Source: Argyresthia goedartella (lineage: Eukaryota; Arthropoda; Insecta; Lepidoptera; Argyresthiidae). Taken from it: a DNA stretch of 64,000 nucleotides. Below are positions 9,871-21,275 of this stretch, in pieces; position 1 is the stretch's first letter; every line of letters begins with the position of its first letter. Made by a program: the position numbers and the translations under genes. The notes beneath the pieces were generated by a model. That model was not told where the DNA came from. It saw only the letters and a list, made by a program, of their open reading frames with translations, and did not search any database. The stretch is from NCBI GenBank assembly GCA_949825045.1, contig OX463810.1:32932201-32996200 (forward strand), written 5' to 3'.

Positions 9871-10495
9871 TAGATTTCGGTTGCAGAGGGTTCATTTATG
9901 GGAAATTGTACACGCTTTTATAATAAGTTACCAAAGGGAATTGTTCAATTACCCATGCAAAGGTTTTAAACATTTATTAAGGTTAATCTCAAGAAAGCCT
10001 ATTACACTGTTAATGACTATGTTAAAGGCAAAAATGCATGGCCTCAATGCTCCAAGGTCCATGATAATAATAATAAACGTAACTTTTACAAATACAATAA
10101 TGTAATTTAATAGTTTGGTAATAAAATTAAGTGTATAAAAGTGCTATGTGAGGTGACTCATAACAAATTATTAGTTTTAACGTAGAATCCAAGTCTGTTA
10201 CCAAGAAACCAGAGTTTATAGAACAGAACCAGTCATGTCCACTAAAATGTCTGCTTGCGGCTTATGTGTAGCGGGTTGCTGTGATGGCTGGTGCACAAGT
10301 CATACTCGTGAACGGGTGCAGCTTGGGGGGGCTGATCCAGTCTGGTTTCTCATAAGTTATGTTCATTACGGCTTTTGTTTGTTCTTATTTGTTTCGTGTT
10401 GTGAAATCGTTATTTTGAGACATCTTATTGGCGCTTATAGGTATGATGTTATAATATTGTCATTGGATTAGATTATTTTTATATTGTACATTGTG
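9871..10495 (+). mobile_element. LINE 3' fragment: ORF2 C-terminal codons and 3' UTR
   Basis: One frame reads FYNKLPKGIVQLPMQRFK and then AYYTVNDYVKG, a sequence typical of the C-terminus of Jockey/CR1-like LINE ORF2 proteins. It ends near 10107 and is followed by an AT-rich 3' UTR. It lies in the second visible Tap42 intron, in the same orientation as the gene. Confidence 0.6.
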
Positions 10496-10844
10496 GCATA
10501 TAAAAATAAAAATAACGAAATTTAGAAAAATACACCCGTAGAATTTCTTGGTGCTATCTTCTTTGACGGGCGTATTTCCGAAGCACTGGTAGTGTTAATG
10601 GACTTTCCTTTTCCTGTGCAAGAGTCCTCCATGAATCCTCCACCACTTGAAGAAGAAATTTCTTTTTTCAAACTCAAACTATAATCAATCAGTTATGTAC
10701 TCATTAGTTTAGTCGATCATATTTGATTTGTTTTTTATTTTCCTCCGTGTATATGAGACTTAAGTTAGTGTTTGACTTGTAAAAGTGCATTATTTACTTA
10801 CTACTTGCAACAAACGATTTGAGTTTTGAGTTTCAAATGAGCGA

Positions 10845-11110
10845 AAAATACTGAATTGCCCGACAAAGTTACAAAATTATATAGCCAATGCTTATTGGCT
10901 AAAGACATTATTTTGCAAAATTAGGTGTTAGAAAAACAAAATCGAACGCTCGTTTTCTATTTTATGCTACTCTGTAAGGTTTTCAAGTCGCTGTTTTTCA
11001 GATTTCTATTCGCGCAATTCAGTATTTTTTCAGACAACCATTATTTCTAGTCGCGCTCAGTTTGACGAGCAATTCAGTTATTTTGTCTGGAAAATTTGTA
11101 TTATTGTCAA
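10845..11110. repeat. Palindromic MITE-like sequence
   Basis: ATACTGAATTGC near the left end is mirrored by GCAATTCAGTATTTTT on the right, with inner sequences around TATTTTATGCTACT resembling those at 17880-17960. It may be another variant of the MITE-A/E group. Confidence 0.45.
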
Positions 11111-11400
11111 TGAAACACTGGATTTTACGGCCTTACGTTTAAATAATACTATTTCTTACCATACTAACTTATATACTAAGGCTCTACACCTCGACCTTTT
11201 CTGGATCTTGGCTCCCAAAACGATTTGTCGCCATTTCGCTTTGTTTCCAAGACTCCATCTTTCCGCTTTCCTATCCTTAATTGTTATACAATGTATACGG
11301 GTAAATCTATTGAATATTATGTAGTACTACTAGGTATATAAATAATTACAAATACTAGTGTAACACACCCAAACGCTAATTGGAGTTTTTATTAATATAC

Positions 11401-11663
11401 AAAGTGATTTTTAATTAGCTGACCATATTTTGGGGAATGATAGTACCCATCTATATGAAGAACTTTCCCCAAGAAACATATGGTCGCAAATGGAAAGTAT
11501 ATATTTGTACCTCAGTACATTGACCCGATCAGCTGATTACATGTTACTATGGGGGACCCAATTTTTTTTTGTTTGCAGCCATATGTTGCTTGGGAAAAGT
11601 TGTTCATAATGATAGTAACTATCATTCCCTAAAATATCGTCAGCTGATTAAATGTCACCTGTA
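11401..11663. mobile_element. TA-flanked palindromic MITE (Tc1/mariner type), copy 1
   Basis: The arms include GCTGACCATATTTTGGGGAA and the inverse TTCCCTAAAATATCGTCAGC, with GGTCGCAAATGG-type internal sequence. It is homologous to the element at 28677-29134, whose ends are clearer (TA followed by CAGGGTGACATTTAA). Confidence 0.65.
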
Positions 11664-13050
11664 TACACAAATCCTTCCGCTTGTCTGCTTCAGTTTCTCT
11701 TCATGTGATGTAGCTGCCACTACCATCGACAACTCGAATCTGATGCCCCGGAGCACAAAATAAATAGGTACAGAAAACAATCTATATACAAGCGCGCTCG
11801 AGCAACGCACACATAGACACTGCTCACGGACACGATATCTCGGGCCAGTTTGGACCAGTGCGAGCGTGAGTGCCATCCGCTTGACACGCGCGTCTGTTAA
11901 TGCAAATAATGTAACAATGGAGCAACGTTTTTTTTTAATATAACTGTTAAGTGGACGGTTGTTTAAATTCAACATTAAACTATGAATTGGCGTTTTTTAA
12001 GCTACCAGTGGTTTCAGAAAGTAGCTATCTGCCTGTATTTCGATGGTTCGATTTAACGTTATATGTATAGCGTTATGTATAACGTTATATATATATATAT
12101 ATATAACAGTTAGGTAGGTAGGTAAGGTCCCCGAATAATATATCTAAGATCGATTTAAATAAATAACAGTTGCCTATTTTTCAATCAGTATAATAAAATA
12201 AGTATTAACAAAATGTTTGTTAGGTAAATTCACGCCACCTTACTTACGTAAGTTGAAAACATGTTTTTTTTGTTTGTGTAGATATTGTGTTGTTTTTCGT
12301 GTCATTTGACAGGTATAGGTCTAAAACGGACAGAGCAATATAAATTTTGTAACTCGGGTAGGCCGTTTAGAAGTTATCAGGGATTTTCGATAGTGAAAAT
12401 TGACAAACGTAAAATTGTGTAGGTATTTTTCTGATCTGTAAACCTTTTGTATTGTAATAGTAGTGTAATGTTTTCATTCTTCTCGTTTAATTCTTCATAA
12501 TAAATCATACGACTAGATAGGAGCGCCAGTGCCACGATAGTTTTTCGTGCATAAGCCGTAGTTGACAACCCTAGAGAGATCGCCGAGCGTAGCTATGAAA
12601 AGTGAAGGACATACATGTGGTTGACTTCTGTACCTATTTATTTTGTGCCCGGAGTCAGTTGAAGCTTGAAACCAACTGGTGCCAGAGATCGTCATCATAG
12701 TTATCATGCCAGCCCCCATTTTACCAGTGGTGGGCACAGGTCTTTTATCTTTGCGAGGATACGTGCGACAAACTCGCACAAATCACATTTGAGGCTAGTG
12801 GTCATCGCCCATCAGCAAAGCCGTTGTTGATTCTTAGCGTGTCTCTAGTGCGCCAAATAATTGTACTTTAAAAATTCGCCTCTTTATTCGGGCTGGTATA
12901 AATAAGAGACTTATGAATGTTGACAAAGAGTGAGATGTATGTTGAGTACATAGCAGGTCTTTAGTCTCTGCCTACCCCTCTTCTGGGAAAAAGGCATTAG
13001 CATATCATCATCGGCAGCTTGTTTCTGCCCACAGCTGAGTAGAAGCCTCC
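11664..13050. other. Intron sequence of Tap42; low-complexity patches, no exon seen
   Basis: It holds a TA-rich microsatellite at 12060-12108 (ATAACGTTATATATAT and relatives), a TAGG run near 12112-12124, and a sequence at 12960-13045 (TCTCTGCCTACCCCTCTTC) that resembles repeat tails found widely in Lepidoptera. I see no conserved coding signal. Confidence 0.4.
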
Positions 13051-13052
13051 TC

Positions 13053-13405
13053 CTTTTCTTGACAACTTATGCGGATGACCTCTGCGGCGCTGCGGTTGTG
13101 AATCTGCCTACCTCGTTAGAGGTCCCGGGTTCGATCCCCGGCTGGGGAAAAAGCAAACGAAAACCCCAGGGGCCCAATTATGTATTTGACAGACAGTCTC
13201 CAAACAAAATAGGCGCCGCCGACAAGCCAAATACGGCATTTTGCGGTCTTCGGAGCGGTAGCAATGCGATCGCGATGCAATCTCCAGTACAGAATTGGGC
13301 CCCAGTTCTTGGATGTTTGTGTGTGTGTGACTGACGTCACTGTTTCTGGTTCCCACGACACGGTATCCTAGTGTGGGGCCAGAAACAATGTATGTTTATG
13401 TTTAC
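13053..13405 (+). repeat. SINE-A (tRNA-derived), full-length copy
   Basis: The head carries a tRNA-like B box (GGTTCGATCC, 13128-13137) in the context AGGTCCCGGGTTCGATCCCC, with an A-box-like region upstream near 13085. The tail contains TGACGTCACTGTTTCTGGTT and GGTATCCTAGTGTGGGGCC and ends near AACAATGTATGTTTATG. Other copies are at 26010, 36375, 37225, 53290 and 54945. Confidence 0.75.
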
Positions 13406-13639
13406 CTTTAAGCAATACAATTCAGCAGGTCTTGACGTCTTAAAAAATTAAATCGAATCCAGGGTTTCCCTGCGATATTGGTGATGTCATCGACCCACCT
13501 GGCTGCTAGTCGACCCATGCTTCTTGTTCCTTTTGTCGGCCACCACACGGTTAGGGATCTACTTCACCTGCCATCACTTCGGCTCGCCAAGTGTCCAGTA
13601 GTAGGTACCGTAATGAGCATACAGTGGTGCTCATAAAAT

Positions 13640-14095
13640 TACAGGCACTGAATGCACATTAATAGTGGTTTATGTGATTGATACATAATGGAAGGCATAT
13701 CACTCGAGAGTTTTAATGCCTAATTATGTAAAGTTACATACACTAGTTTATCTACACACATATCTGCTCTCTTTGATGTGTTCAGGAACCGTCTAACGGC
13801 ATTGTGGCATTGATCATTGCTCTGCAGTTGTTTAGCTTGTTCTGTGGTACCAACTTCACCGACAAACTAGGGGCGGCACGCAGGCGGGCGTTGGCGTTCG
13901 AAATTTGAATGTCACAATTTGACAAATTTTGGTACTTTATGGTCATAATGTATCAATATTCAGATAAGAAATGAGTTTTTACCAAGAAGTTTATCATTAT
14001 GCTGTTCGTAACGTGTGGTTTTTGGACGCAGTAAAAAGGGTTTATGATACGTGTGTAAATAAAAGTATTAATTTTAATGAAAAAAGTTAGGTTTC
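13640..14095 (-). repeat. Repeat C copy 1 (dispersed, partly palindromic)
   Basis: This copy matches the reverse complement of 36600-37045. Shared landmarks are ATACACTAGTTTATCTACAC, the GGGGCGGCACGC region, CGTTCGAAATTTGAATGTCA, and a TGGTCATAATGTATCA palindrome half. Other copies lie at 35890 and 38882. No coding capacity is seen. Confidence 0.65.
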
Positions 14096-14460
14096 ATAGG
14101 TAATATCGACGTTTCATGAAAATACGCGGCAAAACAAAGAAAAAACAGAATGTTGTTTTACTTTCTTTTAAATAATTTAGAACACATCTTTTAACATCTT
14201 TAATAGAACTTTAAAAAAGTTTGTGTTACGTTCCCACAGGGAGCAGTGTCTAAACTACTGACGTAAACAACAATTTTTCGTCTGACATTTTAAGTATACA
14301 TCGTCTGAATGGTTTTATAACATTTACACTAGATTAAATACCTATTTAAGCTAATTGTACTACCATAATAAGTTTTTGGTGGCTGATAAGGGGCTTTAAC
14401 TATGTGACCACCACTGTACGTGTTCGTCATTTAACCGTCGCCTCGCCGCATTGCCCGCAG

Positions 14461-14571
14461 GAGGGGCTGGTGGAGGCCGAGGACCCTGAGGAGTTGGCGC
14501 GGCTGCGAGCCATGGACGAGTACAAGGACGAGCATCGCCGCGGGGAGGGCAACAGGCACAACCGCAGCTAG
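14461..14571 (+). CDS. Tap42: IGBP1/Tap42 homologue, terminal coding exon
   Basis: After the acceptor TTGCCCGCAG (14451-14460) the exon reads EELARLRAMDEYKDEHRRG and ends GNRHNRS with TAG at 14569-14571. The family ends in a conserved acidic stretch followed by WDD(W/F)KD-H-RG-GNR, and DEYKDEHRRGEGNR fits that well. The exon is GC-rich and in phase with the exon at 9751-9832 across a 4.6-kb intron of repeats. I see no clear AATAAA within 280 bases after the stop. Confidence 0.82.
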   Translation, partial: EGLVEAEDPEELARLRAMDEYKDEHRRGEGNRHNRS

Positions 14572-14852
14572 GCGCCGCGAGTGATCACGAACTGAATTGA
14601 AGCTAAAAGTTTCATTCATTCAGTCGCCTACTGATAATTGGTGTAGATCGATGCTCTAGCACATTTTCATTGCGACAGTGACGTTTTTTGACGGATTTAA
14701 ATGAACTACATCGCAAGTTTGACAGTTGACATATCACGTCGCAATGAACGATGCTAAATATACGTATTTATAAATATACGTAGTACTTTTTATTTTATTT
14801 TATGAAATGTTTACCTGTCTAAATACTGTTTTAAATACCTAACTATAAAATA

Positions 14853-15236
14853 GCGGCTGATTGTTTCTGAACGGTTGCTTGCGGCTGATTGTTTCTGAAC
14901 GGTTACTTGCGTCTGATTGTTTCTGAACGGTTACTTGCGGCTGATGGTTTGTGAACGGTTACTTGCGTCTGATTGTTTCTAAACGGTTACTTGCGGCTGA
15001 TGGTTTCTGAACGGTTACTTGCGTCTGATTGTTTCTTAACGGTTGCTTGCGGCTGATTGTTTCTGAACGGTTACTTGCGGCTGATGGTTTCTGAACGGTT
15101 ACTTGCGTCTGATTGTTTCTGAACGGTTACTTGCGGCTGATTGTTTCTGAACGGTTGCTTGCGGCTGATTGTTTCGTAACGGTTACTTGCGGCTGATTGT
15201 TTCTCAACGGTTGCTTGCGGCTGGTTGTTTCTGAAC
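14853..15236. repeat. 28-bp minisatellite, 14 units, just beyond the Tap42 stop
   Basis: The unit is GCGGCTGATTGTTTCTGAAC plus GGTTACTT. Units start every 28 bases from 14853 to 15217, the last one partial. Variants GCGTCTGATT and GCGGCTGATG recur in a partly alternating order, so multi-unit blocks were copied. It begins about 280 bases after the stop codon and may lie in the 3' UTR or just beyond it. Confidence 0.95.
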
Positions 15237-15890
15237 AAAAAAAAAGTCACTCACATCATCTCACATGTCACTATTGAACATAATTCTCCCTGAGTGAACC
15301 TTGAACCCATATATTACACTAGGCATGATTGCCTCGTTCTAATATTAGGATTTCACACTGACTGTATTATAATCTGGGATCTCAGAACCACATGACAAAA
15401 AAAAATAAAAAAATTGTTTACGTTCTGACTAACAACTAAGTTATTGACAAACGGGAAAACTATTGACATTTTTAGAGGACAGCCAACTTAACGTTCTTAT
15501 TTTCCCACGAGGTGAGGTAGAAATCTCCTATGAATGAAGGCAAACTACGCTTAGAGGACAAGTGAAGGACATTCTGTTTTTTACGGAAATTTCAGTAACC
15601 AGTTTTTTGATGGAAATAACGCCAATTATTTAAGAACGCCATAATTTTATTATTATTGATTTTCTCAGTTTGATGCCCTTGGAAATCTTTTACATACCGT
15701 ATTCCAAATCGCAATACATGTCAGAGATAGAGAATCGAGCTACTGACGGCGAACAGCTTTCAAAACACCAATGTGAAGGCTATCGTGATTGATTTCACAG
15801 ATACAGAATAGAGCTGCGGGTTAGCCATGGCTATAGCGAACGCGATAGCAACTGAGTCGTAGGGCGGGAAATAAATCTGAAATGATCGTG
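15237..15890. other. Non-coding stretch, nothing recognised
   Basis: AT-rich sequence with A-runs at 15235-15245 and 15397-15413. I see no frame or repeat shared elsewhere in the window. Confidence 0.4.
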
Positions 15891-16375
15891 TGTGTTGCAA
15901 CATCTGACCTAGTCAGGCTTTGGATGGGTGTCCGTTTCTATGTGGCATTTGTTTCGGGCGCTTCCCAGTTTCGGATGACACGTGCTGTGTCAGAGACCCT
16001 AATAGGGCAGCTTGATAACTTCTGACAGTTGGGTGGCAACTAGCACCCTATAACCCGCATTGAGCCAGCGTCGTGGAGTATGGCTCAATCTTACTCGTAT
16101 CCGGGTGAAGGCCCGTGACCCTCGCTGGCGACATTAATGGGCTAACTAATGGCACAAAACCATATTTTGTGCCATTATTTATATTATATAATTATATAAT
16201 TTTTGGATTTAAACTCTTCAAATCAGTTGCTAACGCGAAAAGTATAGTAAGAGGCCCCTTTAACAACCCTCACTGAGCCAGCGCGGTGGAGCCTGGCTCG
16301 AACTTACCCGAATGCGAGTTAAGGCTGGTGCCCTTCGGTGCGGAGATTTATCGGCTGCATTATTCTTTTCTGGTC
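15890..16375 (+). repeat. SINE-B copy 1 (two-part)
   Basis: It contains TAATAGGGCAGCTTGATAAC, TCTGACAGT, then CATTGAGCCAGCGTCGTGGA, and a second module with GAGCCAGCGCGGTGGA after a 100-base AT-rich spacer. The same two-module order occurs at 46690-47130. A single-module copy is at 56885-57200, whose head (GTCCGTGGCTTAGCGG) is tRNA-like. A palindrome GGCACAAAACCATATTTTGT lies at 16151-16170. Confidence 0.65.
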
Positions 16376-16433
16376 GCCATGCCACCCAGCCAGCACCCAG
16401 CCCAGTTACGGCTACGTAAGATAAATACTAAAC

Positions 16434-16636
16434 GGGAAATATTAAACTGCACATCAATAATACTGATTTCCACAGCAAATATCAGGGCAAAATACTGCGG
16501 CAGCTTAGGTGAAGGGTAATTATCCTTTATCCTTCGTATTAGGTTGAACATTTAAGAACATCAAAAATACTTAAAAAGTATTTTTGCTGGTCCTTTTTTT
16601 CTTTGAAAATCTGTATTTTTGCTGTGCGATTAAATA
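16434..16636. mobile_element. MITE-E copy 1
   Basis: It starts GGGAAATATTAAACTGCAC and has AATACTGATTTCCACAGCAA at the left, with the inverse TTTGAAAATCTGTATTTTTG and GTGCGATTAAA at the right. The core (ATCAGGGCAAAATACTGCGG) is shared with MITE-A. The repeated CTTTATCCTTCGTATTAGG section is present but shorter than in the copy at 22659. Confidence 0.7.
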
Positions 16637-16639
16637 TTC

Positions 16640-17040
16640 ATATTAATATTCATAATTTATTGATAATAGGATATTAAATGGTCAATAGTATACAATTAAC
16701 GAAAATAAATTAAATTAGCAGGCATAATGATTATGAATAACATGTCAGGATGGTACAATGATACAATAGTAATATAGCTAACTAACTAATAAAAGTCAAT
16801 AATAAAAATAAAGCAATGTCAAAAAGAATAATAATGTAAAAATAGCATAATAATAATAATAATACAGTTCCATTACAGGTAAAATAAAATAAAATTACAT
16901 GTCAGTCAAAAATTAAAGGTCGCAATTTTATTACAATCATAAAGTGAATAGTAAACTAATCATATTATTGTACGTAATTAAATTGTTGTAATTAACCAAC
17001 AATACAATTTACATTTCATCCGTTTGTTGCAAACGACCTG
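16640..17040. other. AT-rich non-coding stretch
   Basis: Dominated by A/T runs and ATAATAATA-type simple sequence near 16845-16865. No gene or known repeat is seen. Confidence 0.4.
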
Positions 17041-17044
17041 GAGC

Positions 17045-17185
17045 TCTATTTTTGAATCACTCGCGTCGTGGCGAGCGCTCGCCAAGCGCAACGATTGGTT
17101 CATATCACTCGACGCAACTAAGCTCCACCAATCGTGTCGCTTGGCGAGCGCTCGCTCGCTTCCGAGGCGAGTGATTCAAAAATAG
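17045..17185. repeat. Perfect-ended inverted repeat (hairpin MITE)
   Basis: CTATTTTTGAATCACTCGC at 17045 is mirrored by GCGAGTGATTCAAAAATAG at 17167-17185. Inside, GGCGAGCGCTCGCCAAGCG is mirrored by CGCTTGGCGAGCGCTCGC. The GC-rich arms stand out from the AT-rich surroundings and would form a long hairpin. Confidence 0.8.
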
Positions 17186-17313
17186 CTGCTTTACTGCACA
17201 GTTAAAGCCGGCTAACCAACATGGGATATCAATTACATCTCAAGATGTAAAAAATATCGCTCGCCATACTTTATGTATGAGCCTGTGCGCTATTGTTATT
17301 AGGACAAACTCAA

Positions 17314-17418
17314 TGGGTCTTAACACAAAAAAATAAACTCATGTTCAACACTTGTTTAAAGACAAAAATAGGATTTGACGGTTGTTTTGAGGTTAAACAT
17401 TTTTTTGTAGTAACTCGG
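17314..17418 (+). mobile_element. MITE-D copy 1 (diverged)
   Basis: It begins GGGTCTTAACACAAAAAAAT and ends TTTTTTGTAGTAACTCGG, with TTTGAGGTTAAACA inside. Better preserved copies are at 55038-55153 and 56150-56266. Confidence 0.65.
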
Positions 17419-17479
17419 AATTTGTTTACGAGCGATATTTGAAATCGCGTTTGAAGGTGTTTATTTTACCTTTCTCCTC

Positions 17480-17995
17480 ACACCGCGCCTCCCGGCTCGA
17501 AATTTACCAAACAAATTTATGATTCGCAATTTTGAAGAAGAAAGAAGAAAAGAGTTTGATTGATAAGTTATGTTGTAGTATCAACAATAAAGAAATTATT
17601 AAATTGATCATTTTGATAAGGGAAATAATAAAACAACCGAATAAAAAATGAATTGAGCGAATGACCATGAACAGCGGAGTTTCCTGAAATGAGAAACAAA
17701 TACGGAATTTCGCGACAAAATGACTGATTTGCGAGACTAGATTACTAAATGGTGTAGCCACCGCTTATTACCTCAATAAAGACTGTCTGGGCGAAGTGGT
17801 GGGTCAGGGTAGGTGAAGGATAAAGGGGTGAGCGAAGCGATGCTTATCGTTCCTGTTAGGTTGATCTTTTAAAAACAACAAAATACAACGCTTGTTTTGT
17901 ATTTTATGTTACTTGAATTAAGTTTTACACGTTTTTTTTTTAGATTTCTAGTCGCGCCAGGCAAAACCAGTATTTTTGCCAAGCAAAAATTGCTA
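17480..17995. repeat. Possible third variant of the MITE-A/E group
   Basis: The section at 17808-17890 (GTAGGTGAAGGATAAAGGGG, TGAGCGAAGCGA, GTTAGGTTGATC) matches the core shared by MITE-A and MITE-E. Its flanks carry GATTTCTAGTCGCGCC and AAACCAGTATTTTTGCC rather than the subterminal motifs of either. Boundaries are uncertain. Confidence 0.45.
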
Positions 17996-17999
17996 TAAC

Positions 18000-18600
18000 A
18001 ATCTTACGTTCAAATTCACTTTTGTTAATATTAAGTTATTATTAGGTATCTTTTGGATTATTAATAACTCCAAAATATACCTAATCGTGTATTTTTTTTA
18101 GTGTAACTAGAAACAACCTATTGTACAGATAACAACAATTGTAACTAACTGAACAAAAGATCTTAACTATGAATGAGATCCAAATCTATTGTCCACATAT
18201 CTTATCTATTGTCCACATATCTTATCTTGAACTTGTAACACCTCTTCTGGACATCCGCTTGTATTATACCTTCCTGCATCAGTTGCTAAGCAACCATGGC
18301 CCTAATCTACTCAGTAATAGGTGCCACAGCTACCTTTCGATGACCAGATGGGCTTGAGAGGTCGTTGGTCTGAATGTAAGCACAAGGTCTGCACCTGTGG
18401 AACACTTTCACTTCAGCAGTGAAATTGAAAGTCTTGGTCCGCATGTGATTGTATGTGATGCCTACGGAAGCGTTGTCTCTGGGAGGCTTTGTTACTTATG
18501 ACTTTAAGCAGGCTGTAACAGGACATGATAAGTTTTTTTTTTATTTGCGATATAATTCTGGACACGGTTTACCAGGAAGTCATTTTGCAACCAAATTTCC
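18000..18600. other. Non-coding stretch, no gene recognised
   Basis: It has a short direct duplication (ATTGTCCACATATCTTATCT, 18189-18226) and otherwise unremarkable sequence. Several short frames lack domain character. Confidence 0.4.
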
Positions 18601-19133
18601 AATTTCCAAATTTCCAGATGTCTTTATTACTGTAGATATTTACATATACTTAGCAATCGTAATTTTTTGCCACTTCTCTACATTGGACCACTATGGGAGA
18701 AGAAGGGCGTAGAAACACCCACAGATTGATTTTTAGATCTCTTTTAAAAATTGCTTGTGCTTATCTAATTCAAATTTTATAATATCATTATATCATAAGT
18801 AGGAATAAATAATTTCAAAATTATTAACAGCAATGTCTGTGTTGAGCCAGATTAACCCCACACAGTCCCGTCATTTAAGTAATCTTGAACACTGTAATAT
18901 CCTTTTTTCGACAAAGTCGCTTTAACATGGTTTTTAAATTGCTCAAATGGCAATTTCAAGATCTCCAGAGGTATCTTGTTGTAGTAGAGAATGCATTGAC
19001 CCTTGAAAGAATTGCTAACCTTCGCGAGTCTAAACCGGGGCGCAAGTAGTCTGTGATTATTCCTTTGGTTAATATTACTGCTATCGCTAAGTTTGGAAAA
19101 TGTTGTAAGGTTCTTGCGTACTTACATTATGTT

Positions 19134-20283
19134 TTAGACAATAAATTGACTAACTACAGTTAGTATGTCAATTTCTTTAAAAAGCTCTCTTAAGGAGTCT
19201 GTGCGTTTTAAATTATAAATTTCTCGAATAGTTCTTTTCTGTAAAATTAAAATGGTTTGAATATCCGCTGCTTTCCCCCACAACAAGATACCATAGGACA
19301 TGACACTATGAAAGTAACTAAAACATACTAGCCTAGATGTAGCCACATCCGTGTTTTGTCTGATGTTCCTAACACCTACCAGCTAATTTATCTATGTGGG
19401 GTCCCCACTGCAATTTGCTATCAATGGTTATTCCAAGAAACTTCGTGTCATTTACTAATTCTAACGTGCTGCTGTCTAACACCAAACTGGTCTCAACTTG
19501 CCTGACAATTGAAAGTGAGAATTTGATACATTTGGTTTTACCAGCATTTAACAATAAATTATTAACTATGAACCAATTCAAGGTTAAAGACAATATTCCA
19601 TTAACATCATCAAAATCTTCTTTTTGTCTTTCAATTTTGAAGACCAGTGAAGTGTCATCAGCAAACAACACTATGTCAGTCAATTTCTCCACCATGAAAG
19701 GCAGATCGTTAATATATACCAGGAATAAGAAAGGGCCTAATATGGAACCTTGTGGAACGCCAATTTTTACGCCATCAGATTTTTAACACCGTTGACTTCT
19801 GCCTGTTGAATTATATTGCTTAGGTATGTATCTTAGTAGATCCAACGCTTTATTTCTTACTCTGTAATGATTTAATTTCCTTAGTAGCGTATTATGATCA
19901 ACACAATCAAATGCCTTCGACAGATCGCAAAAAACTCCGATAGCATCCTGTGCGGCCTCCCTGTACCTGTATATTGTTTGGCGTGGAGTTGTTTTGTACG
20001 GTTGAAGTGTGAGAGCATTTGATTGAGTATAATCTTTTCAAAAATTTTACTTAGTACTGGAAGAACAGATATTGGCCTGAAATTTGAAGGATCACCCTTG
20101 TCTCCCGACTTGAAAAGAGGGATCAGTTTACTGTGTTTCATGAGGTCTGGGAAAGCTCCATCGTCAACACATTTATTAAATATATAAGCTAGGTGTGAGG
20201 CTATAACTAGTATTATTGAACCAATGACTTTAACTGATATACCCCACAGGTCTTCAGTATTTTTTAAGTTAAGTAATCTATAC
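19134..20283 (-). pseudogene. LINE reverse transcriptase pseudogene, C-terminal part
   Basis: Three successive minus-strand frames (about 20283-19881, 19786-19369 and 19346-19134) carry motifs of one non-LTR reverse transcriptase. FPDLMKHSKLIPLFKSGDKG and NFRPISVLP come first, then FADDTSLVF and LLLNAGKTKCIKFS, then SYGILLWGKAADI. Each transition needs a frame change, so the gene is degraded. The protein would have copied its RNA at a nicked target. The upstream boundary at 20283 is the exact point where the P-like element entered. Confidence 0.8.
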
Positions 20284-20424
20284 GTTTTGACCACAGATAT
20301 CGAGAGATAGGTTGAGAGGCGTGGCACGCGCGAACAAATCTAGCCCCGATTTTCTTGATATAAAAAATTCTCAGTAGTCGCCGGGCGACCGCAGTGACGA
20401 ATTCATTTCCGCTGTTTTTCGAAA

Positions 20425-20504
20425 ATGCCGACCTGTGCGATACTTACGTGCAAAAATAGAAGCGGGATTGTGAACTCCAAGAACGGCGGAGTAACATATC
20501 ACTT
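20425..20504 (+). CDS. THAP-domain first exon of the P-like element
   Basis: The exon starts at the ATG at 20425, reads MPTCAILTCKNRSG and then GGVTYH, and ends at the splice donor GTAAGT at 20505 with a split codon (TT). The C-x4-C pair near the start and the GVTYH motif match the beginning of THAP (C2CH) zinc fingers, which bind the ends of P elements. The rest of the finger (WxxxC, CxxH, AVPTF) is not seen downstream, so the transposase exons are deleted or diverged. A host THAP gene exon is the alternative, but the TIRs and target duplication that bracket it argue against that. Confidence 0.78.
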
Positions 20505-21034
20505 GTAAGTCTCATTCCAACTATTATTTCTTCCTAAAACACAAGAAATAAACATTATTACGAAAATAAATCATTCACGAAAAATTCGTCACGACTTGAT
20601 TATTAAAGTGACAATGTCATGTTGTTCTCGCTAGGTTTATTATCCATTGCTTGTTTTGTATTTTAATTTCACTACGTATTACCAAGCTAACACGCAATGA
20701 ATATTTCAAACTTATTTAAATACGAAAGTAAATATGCATCGAGGTACGAACGCGAACTGTTACACGCACGCAGAGACGACGTATAGTGATGGGGATAGTG
20801 TTTGTGAGAATTAAATTTTGGAATCGATAGAAAGAAATAGATTTTCACCAATTTGTACAAAACCCAATAGAAACATCTAATATTACTAATCAAAGCTGTA
20901 ATGGAAAGATATACAAATATAAGACTGCATTTAATAGCAAACAATGCTACGCCTAAATTGTCAAAACGGCAAGTTCTTAATAAATATTTACATTTATCTG
21001 GTCAATAGGTAGTATTGTACTGTACAGGATTTTA

Positions 21035-21275
21035 CAGAAAGGGTATATATGCCGAAAGGCGGTTGTTAAGGACACCATTCTGAACATCTTTCTCTATTAA
21101 AATAATTTGATCGAGCAACATTATTTTTCACTTTTCAGTACATTTTGGCCTGAGCGGTCAACTGATTTGTAAAGTGAAGTAAAAAGTAACGTTGCTCTAA
21201 TCAAATCAGATTAATTGAGAAAGTTGTTCAAAATCATGTCCTAAACAACCCTTTTCGGCTTGTCACCTCGTATGT
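21035..21275. repeat. Palindromic sequence inside the P-like element
   Basis: CCGAAAGGCGGTTGTTAAGG near 21052 is mirrored by GTCCTAAACAACCCTTTTCG near 21237. Inner arms around CTATTAAAATAATTTGATCG and AATCAAATCAGATTAATTGA also pair partly. It is either a MITE inserted in the element or an internal foldback of the element. Confidence 0.6.

Noticed and set aside
14853..15236. CRISPR-like or satellite-encoded peptide
   Set aside because: It is a simple 28-bp tandem repeat; 28 is not a multiple of three and no long frame results.
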